Shown piece after piece: positions 9,203 to 18,100 of a stretch of 64,000 nucleotides of DNA. How positions within the stretch are numbered: the stretch's first letter is position 1; each line of letters opens with the position of its first letter. The DNA is taken from the NCBI GenBank assembly GCA_017617335.1, contig JAFZWK010000058.1:1-64000 (forward strand), read 5' to 3'. Source of the stretch: Bacteroidaceae bacterium. GTDB taxonomy: Bacteria > Bacteroidota > Bacteroidia > Bacteroidales > Bacteroidaceae. The notes beneath the pieces are model-generated. The model was not told the origin of the DNA, did not search any database, and saw nothing but the letters and a program-made list of their open reading frames with translations. Made by a program: the position numbers and the translations under genes.

Positions 9203-12200
9203 ATGCGTAAGATCGGTATTCTGTTAACTGTTGCAATCTTTTTTGCCTCTCTCGGGATGGCTGCTGAGGAGGAAATCCTCATCAACGAGATACAGGTGGC
9301 AAATGTGGATCGGTTCGTGGACCCCAGTTGGAACTACGGAGGATGGGTGGAACTCTACAACCGAAGTTCCCAGCAAATTAACCTGCGTGGCTACTGGGTA
9401 AGCGATGACCCTGCGAACCTCCAGAAAGTACGTGTCTCGCAGGCCGTACTCTTGCGCGGAAATTCGTTTGCCAATCTTTGGTTTGACCATCACGACAAAT
9501 ACTGCCCCTCGCAGATAAACATGAAGCTGGATATGGAGGGAGGTACCATCTATATCAGCGACCGCCAGGGGAATCTTGTTGCCAGTCAGGACTATCCGCC
9601 AGCTGTTTGTCGGGCCAGCTGGGCCCGCTTGACTGACGGAAGTGAGGAATGGGGGTATTGCAACAAGCCAACACCAGCCGCCAGCAATGGTCAGGTGGAG
9701 GTATGCAAGACGAGACTCGAGGCTCCCCAGGTGGACAAACCCAGTTGTATCTTCAGAGGAACGCTCTCCGTTCAGGTGACCGTACCCCAAGGGGCTATTC
9801 TCCGCTATACCACAGACGGGTCTACACCCACCATGAAGAACGGGCAGACGAGCACATCAGGTCGGTTTACTGTCTCCAAAACCACTGTTTATCGCTTTGC
9901 ATCCTATCAGGACGGCTTCATGGGGAGTGAAGTCATCACCCGTAGCTACCTGCTGAAGGACAAGGATTTCAGTCTACCCGTCATTTCCATTGCCTCAGCA
10001 CCTGCCAACCTCTATAGCGATGAGCTGGGCATTTTCGTGAAGGGCAGAAACGGTAGACCTGGATTAGGCCAGACCGACAACTGCAACTGGAACATGGATT
10101 GGGACCGACCTGTGAACTTTGATTATCTGGATGCTCAAGGCAACTCTCTGCTGAATCAGGAGGCTGAAATTAAGCGTAGCGGAGGCTGGGGAAGATTCCA
10201 GATGCCCTTCAGTTTCAAGATCAAGGCCTCGAAAGTCTACGAGGGCCGCAATTCGTTGGACTATCCCTTCTTCAAGGACAAGCCCTACATCAAGAGCAAG
10301 GCACTACTTATCCGCAACGGGGGAAATTGCGACTACAATTATCGTGTGCGTGATGCTTTCCTGCAAAAGTTGGTGCTTACCAGCGGAATAGATATGGATG
10401 CTCAGGACTATCAGCCTGTGGCACACTATCTGAATGGAGTCTACAAGGGTGTGCTCAATATGCGTGAACCCAACAACAAGCATTTCATCTATTCCAATTA
10501 CGGACTGGACGAGGAAGACATTGACCTCTTCGTCATCGATAACGACACGGGCTACGTGCAGAAGTGCGGCACTCATGATGCGCTGGGTGAACTCTATGAG
10601 TTGAGCCAATCGGCAGAGAACGATGAGGTGTATAAGCAAATAGAGAAGATGATGGACATCGACGAGTTCTGCTACTATCTGGCCATTCAGTTTTATCTGG
10701 GCAATGCAGACTGGCCCAACAACAACATGAAGGCGTGGCGAGAACGAAGCGAGAACGGCCGCTGGCGTTACCTTCTCTATGACTTGGATGGAACTTTCAA
10801 CCGTACATCACCTTTCACTATCTTCGAGAGCATGCGGATTCACACGTTCAACACTCTTCTGGGAGAACCCATCTCCAATTACACGAAGGAGATTGAGCCC
10901 ATCACTATCTGGCTTGGTCTCCTGAAGAATGAACGGTTCCGGCGTCGCTTCACGGATGCCTTCTGCCTCGTGGCTGGCTCAGTCTTCGATCCCGAACGCT
11001 GCGCCAAACTTGTCAAGGAGTGGGCTGAGGCAGTCTATCCCATGCAGATACTGGATGACAACGGGTATGGCCGTAATAATTCTCCGCTTCCTGGGGCAGA
11101 AATCATCATTAGCAGACTGAACTCGCAGGCTACAGTCATGTATGAGCAGCTACAAGGCTACTCGCGGCTGAAATTGGGAAGCATTATCCCGATGCAAGTC
11201 AATCTGCGTAGTAATATCCCACAGGGATGCATCTTGCTGAATGGACAACAGGTTCCTACGGGCACTTTCACAGGTAGACTTTATCCTCCCGTCACGTTGA
11301 AAGCTGAGACGCCAGGAGGCTATATCTTTGATGGATGGTATCTTGCTGAAGGCAGTGATCAGATTGGAACGCAACTTATCAAGAAAGGAGAGGAATGGAC
11401 ATATTATGACAACGGGAGTCTGGATGGTAAATTGTGGAAACGAACAGCCTACAACACTGCCGAGTGGAAGACAGGCAAGGCTCCCTTAGGCTACGGGGCG
11501 GCAGACGGTGGTTATCGCACAGTACTGAACTATGGGAACAATGCTGACAGCAAATACCCCACCTATTATTTCCGGAAGGTGCTGAAACTGTCCGCCAAAC
11601 CAAAGGAGGATGACATTTTCAGACTCTCTTATGCAGTAGATGACGGCTTTGTTGTTTATGTGAACAATGTGGAAGTGTGTCGATACAATATGCCTGTGGG
11701 TGAGCCCACTTACAGTACGCTGGCAACCACTTATGCAGGGACTGACCCTATTACAGGCAGCATTGACCTTAGCGGCAGTTTGTTTAACAGCGGTGTGAAC
11801 CTGATAGCCGTTGAGGTACATAACACTGCCCTCACGAGTTCTGACATTTACTGGGACATGCAGCTTTCCCAACTCCAGAGTACAGACAGTTTTGTCTCAA
11901 AGGATGCAGAATATACTCTCACATCGGGGAACTCGATGCTGGTCGCTCATTTCAGCAAGACAAGCAATGGTGCATGTCCAGTGGTCGTCAACGAGTTGAG
12001 TGCTTCGAACTCCATATATGTCAACGAGTACTACAAGAAGAGAGATTGGGTGGAGCTATACAACTGTACGGATACCGAGATAGACGTGGCGGGAATGTAT
12101 CTATCTGATGACGAGTCTGCCCCGCACAAATACAGGATAGGCACTCTTCCTGATGATGCAACGGGCACTGTAATTCCTGCCTTTGGCCATAAAGTCATCT

Positions 12201-12718
12201 GGTGTGATGAAACGGAACCTATCAGTCAGTTGCATGCTCCTTTCAAATTAGCTAATGCAGACAATGCCTTAGTGATACTGACGGCACAGGATAATGCTTG
12301 GGCCGACACATTGGTCTATTGCCGACACGACGGACTAACCTCCATAGGACGCTTTCCTGATGGTTCGGCCAACGTCTATCTGATGCCGCATCCATCTATT
12401 GGGGTATCGAATAAACATCATTGTAATGCCGAGTTTCTGGGTATTTCCTCAGAGCAGAAAACAAGTGATGTGGAAGTTCTTCGTGATGGAGGTAATCGGA
12501 TAATTTATCGTGATGGGACTCTTCTCATCAGAAGTGAAGAGAAAGGACTTGGCACGTTGTTTATCTATACCCTTGATGGGAAATTGGCGATGCAGCGTCT
12601 AGTTTCTCTGCAGTCAGGCAGCGATGAAATAAACGTTGGTATGTTGCGTTCTGGCTTTTATGTGGGACGCATCACTAGCCCGAGCGGAGTTCTGTGTACT
12701 TGTAAATTCAAAAAATAG
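9203..12718 (+). CDS. Secreted CotH-kinase/lamin-tail protein, copy 1
   Basis: About 1171 residues. Order of parts: signal peptide (MRKIGILLTVAIFF onward), lamin-tail domain (about 22-155, LINEIQVANVDRFVDPSWN), chitobiase/hexosaminidase C-terminal-like beta domain (about 180-260, LRYTTDGSTPT), CotH domain (about 265-640, with LNGVYKGVLNMREPNNK and LLYDLDGTFN), a small repeat domain (GGYIFDGWY), a jelly-roll-like domain (about 745-880), a second lamin-tail domain (about 945-1080) and a C-terminal sorting domain. CotH proteins include atypical secreted kinases, known from the Bacillus spore coat; whether this one has kinase activity is unproven. The start is uncertain: GTG 9176 and ATG 9188 are in frame, but 9203 places a clean signal peptide first. 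Paralogue at 29304. Confidence 0.8.
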   Translation: MRKIGILLTVAIFFASLGMAAEEEILINEIQVANVDRFVDPSWNYGGWVELYNRSSQQINLRGYWVSDDPANLQKVRVSQAVLLRGNSFANLWFDHHDKYCPSQINMKLDMEGGTIYISDRQGNLVASQDYPPAVCRASWARLTDGSEEWGYCNKPTPAASNGQVEVCKTRLEAPQVDKPSCIFRGTLSVQVTVPQGAILRYTTDGSTPTMKNGQTSTSGRFTVSKTTVYRFASYQDGFMGSEVITRSYLLKDKDFSLPVISIASAPANLYSDELGIFVKGRNGRPGLGQTDNCNWNMDWDRPVNFDYLDAQGNSLLNQEAEIKRSGGWGRFQMPFSFKIKASKVYEGRNSLDYPFFKDKPYIKSKALLIRNGGNCDYNYRVRDAFLQKLVLTSGIDMDAQDYQPVAHYLNGVYKGVLNMREPNNKHFIYSNYGLDEEDIDLFVIDNDTGYVQKCGTHDALGELYELSQSAENDEVYKQIEKMMDIDEFCYYLAIQFYLGNADWPNNNMKAWRERSENGRWRYLLYDLDGTFNRTSPFTIFESMRIHTFNTLLGEPISNYTKEIEPITIWLGLLKNERFRRRFTDAFCLVAGSVFDPERCAKLVKEWAEAVYPMQILDDNGYGRNNSPLPGAEIIISRLNSQATVMYEQLQGYSRLKLGSIIPMQVNLRSNIPQGCILLNGQQVPTGTFTGRLYPPVTLKAETPGGYIFDGWYLAEGSDQIGTQLIKKGEEWTYYDNGSLDGKLWKRTAYNTAEWKTGKAPLGYGAADGGYRTVLNYGNNADSKYPTYYFRKVLKLSAKPKEDDIFRLSYAVDDGFVVYVNNVEVCRYNMPVGEPTYSTLATTYAGTDPITGSIDLSGSLFNSGVNLIAVEVHNTALTSSDIYWDMQLSQLQSTDSFVSKDAEYTLTSGNSMLVAHFSKTSNGACPVVVNELSASNSIYVNEYYKKRDWVELYNCTDTEIDVAGMYLSDDESAPHKYRIGTLPDDATGTVIPAFGHKVIWCDETEPISQLHAPFKLANADNALVILTAQDNAWADTLVYCRHDGLTSIGRFPDGSANVYLMPHPSIGVSNKHHCNAEFLGISSEQKTSDVEVLRDGGNRIIYRDGTLLIRSEEKGLGTLFIYTLDGKLAMQRLVSLQSGSDEINVGMLRSGFYVGRITSPSGVLCTCKFKK

Positions 12719-12729
12719 ATTCCTTTGAT

Positions 12730-15186
12730 ATGAATTATGCTCTGAAAAAAGTATTCTTGACGGCACCGTTCATTATTTTTGCAGTAGCAAGTTTTTGCGA
12801 GACTGACAGGAAACTCGAGCCTGTTACTTTCGAAAAAGTGAAGATGGAAGACAATTTCTGGCTGCCCCGTCTGAAACGGCAGAAAGATGTACTTGTTCCC
12901 TTTGCTCTCAAGAATACGGAACCTGCGGTGGAGAATTTGCGTCGAGTAGGGAAGTACCTCAAGACTGGTCAATGCGATACATTGCTCAATCTGCCGCGCT
13001 ATGTGGCATCGGACCTTTTCAAGGTGATGGAGGGAGTGGCTTCTCTTCTTGCTATTGAGCGAGATGTCAGGTTGGAGTTGTTGATGGATAGTTTGATTGA
13101 CATCATTGCTGATGCCCAGTGTTCAGACGGATATTTCTATGAGATACACTCCGTACCTCGGGAATTTGTGTCAAACCATGATCGCGGTGCAGGAAAGGGG
13201 CGCTACGAATATGTTCTACACAGTCACGAACTGTATGACATGGGGCACATGTATGAGGCTGCTGTGGCCTATTATCGTGCTACAGGCAAGCGTAAATGGC
13301 TTGATGTCTCCGAGAAGAGCGCCCAGCATATCAACCGTGTTTTTTTTGAAGGTGATCCAGCCTACAACGAAGGCAAACCTGTGATGCAGGCTCCTGGTCA
13401 TGAAGAAATTGAGATGGCACTTTTCAAACTCTCACAAGCTACTGGAAACAACCTCTATGCCCAGATGGCAAAGAAATTTCTGGATATCCGCGGTGTGACC
13501 TTTAAAGACAACAACTACGCACAGCAACATCTTCCCGTACGTGAACAGCGCTCGGCAGTGGGGCATGCTGTGAGAGCTCTGTACCTGTATTCGGGAATGG
13601 CCGATATGGCAGCGGTATTGGGTGATGCGACGATGCGACCTGCTCTCGATGCCATTTGGCATGATATCATGGATACTAAGATTCATATCAATGGAGGATT
13701 AGGCTCTGTACCCGGAATTGAAGGATTCGGTCCTGCTTATATGCTTCCTAACCGTGACACCTACGATGAGACTTGTGCGGCTGTGGGCAATGTGTTCTTC
13801 AATTATCGCATGTTCCTGGCTACGGGCGATGCCAAATACGTGGATGCCGCTGAAGTCTCACTCTTTAACAATGTGTTGGCAGGCGTGAATCTCGAAGGGA
13901 ACAAATTCTTTTATGTCAATGTGCTTGAGGCTGACGGTAAGAAACCTTTTAATCACGGGCGTGCAGGACGTTCTCCTTGGTTCGGAACGGCCTGTTGTCC
14001 CTCTAATATGGCTCGATTGATTCCTCAGGTGCCGGGTATGGTCTATTCCCATACGGATGATGATATATTTTGTGCGCTATATGCAGGATGTAAGACGGAA
14101 ATTCCTCTGGCTTCAGGTAAAGTCATCCTGAAACAGCAGACGGAATACCCTTTTGACGGCAAAATTTCCATCAATATAACACCAGATAGAGAAAACCTCT
14201 CATTCACCCTTTGGCTACGCATCCCTACATGGTGTGGTTCGCAGTTCCTGCCTGGCAATCTATATTCTTTTGCAGACAATCATACATCGAAGGTTACCCT
14301 TCTTTTGAATGGCAAACCCATTAAGATTACTCCCGTTAAGGGGTATGTGCCCATTCGTCGTGAATGGAAGGCTGGCGACAAGGTGGAGCTTGACCTTAAG
14401 GTAAAGACACGCTATTCGGTGGCTGACGAGAGAGTCGAAGCTGACCGCAATCGTGTGTGTGTTACTCGTGGACCCTTGGTGTTCTGTGCTGAACAGCCAG
14501 ACAATGCGATGCCTGCTATCAACTACTACATCAAGCGTATTGGCAGGGAAGGGAAAATAATCCGTTATACAACAGGTATTATGAAAGACATTCCCATTCT
14601 GACATTGCAGGCGAACGCTATGAATGATGAGCAGAAGAAGAGTGCTTCATTGAATCTTATCCCATATTATGCATGGAACAATCGTGAAGACAATCAGAGT
14701 ATGAACGTATGGTTCGCACGTGATCCAAAGACTCTACTCGAAGGTTTGGTACGTACAGTGGGTAACATAAAGAGTGCTGAAGCCACCCATACTTTTGCCA
14801 ACGATGAAGTTACAGCTGTTGCAGATGGGAAAATACCTTCAAACTCATACGATACTTCCATTCCTCGCTGGACAAGTTGGCCGCAGAAAGGAACCCCCCA
14901 GCAACTTATGGTGGAGTTGCGTAAAGAACAGCCCATTGAGGCCGTCTCTATCTATTGGTATGATGATAAGGGTGGTGTCCAGGTTCCTGTATCCTGGAGT
15001 CTAGAATATCGAGTGAATGGAGAATGGACAGTTTGGCCACTATACACTACTGACCGATACAACAACTTCCCCGATCAGTTCAACATGGTGCATCCAGCTA
15101 AACCCATAAAAGCTGATGCCATCAGGGTATGCATGCAGCCCAAATCCGATTCTACGGTCGGCATCCTTGAAATGCTGGTGGAATAG
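12730..15186 (+). CDS. GH127-family beta-L-arabinofuranosidase with discoidin-like tail
   Basis: An 818-residue exported enzyme beginning with a hydrophobic signal (MNYALKKVFLTAPFIIFAVA). The GH127 core (about 30-650) retains Glu331 (IEGF), Glu347 and Cys349 (YDETC) and Cys422-Cys423 (TACCPSN), with the same 16-residue spacing between the two Glu residues as in the gene at 5169. Unlike that gene it carries about 130 extra C-terminal residues resembling an F5/8 type C (CBM32-like) sugar-binding fold (EAVSIYWYDDKGGVQVP, then ADAIRVCMQ). It begins 11 nt after the CotH gene and is probably cotranscribed. The two GH127 enzymes are clearly diverged, so different linkages or neighbours on the glycan are likely targets. 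Confidence 0.88.
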   Translation: MNYALKKVFLTAPFIIFAVASFCETDRKLEPVTFEKVKMEDNFWLPRLKRQKDVLVPFALKNTEPAVENLRRVGKYLKTGQCDTLLNLPRYVASDLFKVMEGVASLLAIERDVRLELLMDSLIDIIADAQCSDGYFYEIHSVPREFVSNHDRGAGKGRYEYVLHSHELYDMGHMYEAAVAYYRATGKRKWLDVSEKSAQHINRVFFEGDPAYNEGKPVMQAPGHEEIEMALFKLSQATGNNLYAQMAKKFLDIRGVTFKDNNYAQQHLPVREQRSAVGHAVRALYLYSGMADMAAVLGDATMRPALDAIWHDIMDTKIHINGGLGSVPGIEGFGPAYMLPNRDTYDETCAAVGNVFFNYRMFLATGDAKYVDAAEVSLFNNVLAGVNLEGNKFFYVNVLEADGKKPFNHGRAGRSPWFGTACCPSNMARLIPQVPGMVYSHTDDDIFCALYAGCKTEIPLASGKVILKQQTEYPFDGKISINITPDRENLSFTLWLRIPTWCGSQFLPGNLYSFADNHTSKVTLLLNGKPIKITPVKGYVPIRREWKAGDKVELDLKVKTRYSVADERVEADRNRVCVTRGPLVFCAEQPDNAMPAINYYIKRIGREGKIIRYTTGIMKDIPILTLQANAMNDEQKKSASLNLIPYYAWNNREDNQSMNVWFARDPKTLLEGLVRTVGNIKSAEATHTFANDEVTAVADGKIPSNSYDTSIPRWTSWPQKGTPQQLMVELRKEQPIEAVSIYWYDDKGGVQVPVSWSLEYRVNGEWTVWPLYTTDRYNNFPDQFNMVHPAKPIKADAIRVCMQPKSDSTVGILEMLVE

Positions 15187-15203
15187 TAATCTGACTGATT
15201 TCA

Positions 15204-15252
15204 CAACACGTTAAGTCAGTCAGCACAACACGTTGAATCATCCAACACAATG
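15204..15252 (+). repeat. 22-bp-phased CAACACGTTG-type repeat
   Basis: Lies between the convergent GH127 and GH43 genes. CAACACGTTA at 15204-15213 and CAACACGTTG at 15226-15235 are 22 bp apart; a weaker CAACACAATG follows at 15243-15252. Confidence 0.75.
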
Positions 15253-15335
15253 CCCGGCAACGTCAGTCTATGCAAAACATCGAGTATCGCGTGCCGCTCT
15301 TTCGTACAGTCGAGCTTTCAATCATGTTTTGTCTC

Positions 15336-16871
15336 TTATTCTTTAATCTCCATAATAAAGTTGTCAAAGCGAGCCAAGCCGCTGTCACCGTAGCAGAATA
15401 GACCAACACGGATGCCTTTCCAGTACCCGTTGTGCATAGGGAAAGCCTTTCCTGCTGGCACGAAAGTCTTGTTGTCCAAACTATAGGAAAACTGGTGGGT
15501 GTGTTGTCGGCAGTTGTTCGTTACACGGAGATAAATATGCTTGAAGTGACCTTTTCTAACCAAAGTCCGCTGACCGTCGGCCTCCACAAAAATGCCTTCA
15601 TGGGTTATGCCCACACCATGAAATTCGCGTCCTGTACAAGCGAGTCCGGCAAAGCATTTGCCACGATTCTCAACGAGCGTTGTGCTCTCACAAACATATC
15701 CCATCACTTTCTGCATGAGCATGTTGTGGCTTTCCTTCAAACTCTCGGCAGGCAGAGCATGAAGTGTCAGGAAACCCTTTCGTTCTGTCAGGCTCCAATC
15801 GTTGTCGCGAGGATTGTGGTTCCATTGCCATTGCAGACCCAATGGACCAGAAAAGTCATCATTTGTCTGAGGCAGAAAGCGGCCCTGCGACTTGATTGGT
15901 TTTTGCCAAGAACTGACTGGCTCTCCTATGCCATTACCGTCCTTATCAATTCCCATTAGAGGCCACTCATCCAACCACCGAACAGGTTGCAGATGCAGAA
16001 CTCGTCCTCGTTCAGGTGTGTCTTGGAAATGGTAGAACCACCAGGTGCCGTCTGGAGCATCCACAAGCGAGCCCTGATGAGGACCATTGATGTCTGTGGA
16101 GCCTTGTTCTAATACAATGCGTCGCTCATATGGACCGTAAATGTTTCTTGCCCTGAGAACTGTCTGCCAACCTGTACCTACGCCACCTTCTGGAATAATG
16201 AGGAAGTAATATTCGTTGCGTTTCAGCCACTTTGTGCCTTCAGCCACAGGACCAGAATAGACCGTTACACCATCGTCGAGCAATTGCCGACCATCTGCAG
16301 ACATATTATGCACAATGATGGGACCTGCTCCGTATTGGCTGCGTCCCAGATAGGCTTTCCCGTCATCGTCCCAAAATGGACAAGGGTCTTCCCACTTTTC
16401 AACGCGCCTCACCAGATGCAGAGGCTCCCACGGACCACAAGCATTGGTAGCTGTCGTCATGTAGAGACCCTCGTCTGGCGTGCAGAAATAGACATAGAAT
16501 CGTCCGTTGTGGAAGCGAATGGAAGGAGCCCACGAACCGCCGCCATAATGCTGATTGTCGTTCCATCCAGGCTCATCTATGCGATTATAAATCTGACTAA
16601 TATATCGCCAGTTAACCATATCATCAGACTCCAGTACCTGCATTCCCATAAAATGGAAATCGGATGCCACCATGTAAAACTTATCTCCCACACGGATAAT
16701 GTCTGGGTCGGAGAAGTCGGCGTTCAACACTGGGTTTGCGTATGTGCCGTTATTCATGTCTCCCCATGAGGTTGAGTGGCTGACAGTTTGGGCATCACAA
16801 TGCAGAGGATTTAGCCACAGTATAGCCCATAGTGCTAATAAATTGTGTTTGAGAGTAGGGTAGTTCTTCAT
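15336..16871 (-). CDS. GH43 family glycoside hydrolase, exported
   Basis: A 511-residue GH43 enzyme with a signal peptide ending near HCDAQT. The five-bladed propeller occupies about residues 35-345. The family's three acidic residues are visible: the base Asp in ADFSDPD, the modulating Asp in EKWEDPCPFWDD and the acid Glu in GPVAEGTKW. The remaining 160 residues form the beta-sandwich (concanavalin-like) domain often found C-terminal in GH43. GH43 members mostly act on alpha-L-arabinofuranosides or beta-xylosides; the neighbouring GH127 genes favour arabinose release, but substrate cannot be read from sequence. It is convergent with the GH127 gene, so it is transcribed separately. Confidence 0.88.
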   Translation of the reverse strand: MKNYPTLKHNLLALWAILWLNPLHCDAQTVSHSTSWGDMNNGTYANPVLNADFSDPDIIRVGDKFYMVASDFHFMGMQVLESDDMVNWRYISQIYNRIDEPGWNDNQHYGGGSWAPSIRFHNGRFYVYFCTPDEGLYMTTATNACGPWEPLHLVRRVEKWEDPCPFWDDDGKAYLGRSQYGAGPIIVHNMSADGRQLLDDGVTVYSGPVAEGTKWLKRNEYYFLIIPEGGVGTGWQTVLRARNIYGPYERRIVLEQGSTDINGPHQGSLVDAPDGTWWFYHFQDTPERGRVLHLQPVRWLDEWPLMGIDKDGNGIGEPVSSWQKPIKSQGRFLPQTNDDFSGPLGLQWQWNHNPRDNDWSLTERKGFLTLHALPAESLKESHNMLMQKVMGYVCESTTLVENRGKCFAGLACTGREFHGVGITHEGIFVEADGQRTLVRKGHFKHIYLRVTNNCRQHTHQFSYSLDNKTFVPAGKAFPMHNGYWKGIRVGLFCYGDSGLARFDNFIMEIKE

Positions 16872-17545
16872 TGTTTCACCGCTTTTATAGTCCTGTTCTT
16901 GAAAAAGTGAAGTATTTTCTTTTGAAATTAGTCTTCATCCCCACAAAAATACAAATTTTTCACAGGATAAGTGACATAAATAATTTTTTTTGATTTAGAA
17001 ACATATTTTTTCTATAAAACGGTTCTATAGGAGACTGGATTCTCGATGATCTGCAAGGCATCTGTCACTATTTTCGTCTGAAACAAGTTTCATCTACGAA
17101 TGGTTACCAGAAAATGCTGGATTTTTATAGAGGACGTACACGAAAGATTTGGGAACGAAGGAACTCATCAATGCCCTCGACATGAGTGTCATCATCAATA
17201 TGCAGCAATACACTCTTACACCATTGGAAGAAGCCTTAGGCGTGATTTTAAAAATAATATAAACAACTAAACAGATATGGGATTCCAAGTGTCAGTTCAA
17301 TGATAATGATGTAATATTTGTGAACCATATTCCTGACAGCCAGAAGAAAACGTTCTTGGAAAGGTGAACTCCTTCTGTATGTGAGGTAAGATCCTCAAGT
17401 TCCTTGCGCTGACTCGTCAAAATAATAACTATTGTTTCATACGTTCCCAAGAGGTCTGTCAACGTATTGATAACATTCTTGTTCCTCCCTTCCAACTTAT
17501 GCTATTCCTCGTCATTGATGCCAACCTTTATCATAGCATTGCGCC
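16872..17545. other. Gene-poor stretch with possible coding remnants
   Basis: No intact gene is supported. On the + strand, 17131-17262 and 17263-17370 read in one frame, separated by a single TAA, as protein-like text (KELINALDMSVI; FNDNDVIFVNHIPD), suggesting decay of an older gene. A 67-codon minus-strand frame (17292-17495) overlaps it and cannot be distinguished from chance. Upstream of GH43 (16872-17000) the DNA is AT-rich, as expected for a promoter, but only a -7-like TATTTTTG (minus strand, 16944-16951) is seen without a spaced TTTG. Confidence 0.45.
17131..17370 (+). pseudogene. Possible decayed gene fragment
   Basis: One reading frame broken by a single in-frame TAA at 17260-17262. 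The two halves (43 and about 35 codons) have protein-like composition but no recognisable family and no start codon at a sensible place. It lies on the 3' side of tRNA-Arg, a common place for island remains. It could equally be non-coding. Confidence 0.25.
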
Positions 17546-17752
17546 TTAATGATAGCTGGAAAAGCCAAGCTCCTCCTCATCAATCCCATACTGGCGGCAG
17601 ATCCACTTTACTGCGATGGGAGGGAGCAGCTTGGAATGGGAGGTGATGCCCCACTGACTCAGTTGCTCTCGCTGACCCCTCAGCCAACGCTGGAAGGTGC
17701 TGTTGCTGACCCCTGCTGCTCTTGCCAATTCACTCTTTAGAAAACTTCTCAT
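17546..17752 (-). CDS. Small helix-turn-helix protein (DUF4248-like)
   Basis: A 68-residue protein starting at ATG 17752. Its text (FLKSELARAAGVSNSTFQRWL, shown here in part, then LLPPIAVKWICRQYGI) has an N-terminal helix-turn-helix followed by a basic helix. It resembles the small DUF4248-type proteins of Bacteroidota, which often sit beside HU-like proteins and amidases in mobile or prophage-like clusters; no such partners are present here. The 9-bp CTAG repeat (17771-17820) lies 19 nt upstream of its start and could be read as its control region or as part of the tRNA-associated repeat. Function unknown; DNA binding is inferred. Confidence 0.6.
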   Translation of the reverse strand: MRSFLKSELARAAGVSNSTFQRWLRGQREQLSQWGITSHSKLLPPIAVKWICRQYGIDEEELGFSSYH

Positions 17753-17770
17753 GGCTATTTTTATAGGGCT

Positions 17771-17820
17771 AGTATGACTAGTATGGCTAGTATGACAAGG
17801 AGGACTAGCCGGACTAGGAG
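17771..17820. repeat. 9-bp CTAG tandem repeat 3' of tRNA-Arg
   Basis: Units on the + strand: CTAGTATGA, CTAGTATGG, CTAGTATGA, CAAGGAGGA, CTAGCCGGA, CTAGG, in an unbroken 9-bp step. Read in the sense of tRNA-Arg (minus strand) the units are CTAGTCCGG, CTAGTCCTC, CTTGTCATA, CTAGCCATA and CTAGTCATA, matching the repeat 3' of tRNA-His at 36012-36065. Confidence 0.85.
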
Positions 17821-17822
17821 TA

Positions 17823-17857
17823 ACAAGAAAGGGGATATCTCACGACATCTCCTTTCC
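17823..17857 (-). terminator. Possible terminator of tRNA-Arg
   Basis: Immediately 3' of the tRNA, the minus strand can fold GAAAGGAGATGTC with GATATCCCCTTTC around a short GTGA loop, with a few bulges. The following tract is TTGTTA, a poor U-run, so the call is tentative. Confidence 0.4.
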
Positions 17858-17859
17858 TG

Positions 17860-17934
17860 TGATTCGGAAGGGGCTCGAACCCTTGACCCGCAGCTTAGAA
17901 GGCTGCTGCTCTAATCCAACTGAGCTACCGAACC
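17860..17934 (-). tRNA. tRNA-Arg (anticodon UCU)
   Basis: A full cloverleaf on the minus strand: acceptor GGTTCGG pairs with CCGAATC (one G-U pair), D stem GCTC/GAGC, anticodon stem GCAGC/GCTGC with loop CTTCTAA giving UCU, and T arm with GGTTCGAGCC. Discriminator A at 17860; CCA is not encoded. It reads AGA codons. Its promoter is at 17966-17997. Confidence 0.95.
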
Positions 17935-17965
17935 ATTTTAATATGATCGACTACAATAATCTGTG

Positions 17966-17997
17966 CAAAGGTACTCATTTCTTGGATACCTTGCAAA
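17966..17997 (-). promoter_or_regulatory. Promoter of tRNA-Arg
   Basis: On the minus strand, TTTG (17997-17994) is followed after 20 nt by TACCTTTG (17973-17966). The -7 box is about 30 nt upstream of the mature 5' end. Confidence 0.65.
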
Positions 17998-18100
17998 TTT
18001 TGAATCATCAATTTTGAGTTTTCCGCATGCAATCAGCCAAATACAGGCCCAATGCATGGGATTGTACTGAATAATCTCCAGCAGGGTGGGGGCTTTCACC

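Noticed and set aside
17292..17495. A 67-codon minus-strand frame
   Set aside because: No start context, no family, and it overlaps a plus-strand frame with equally protein-like text; noted only within the remnant region.
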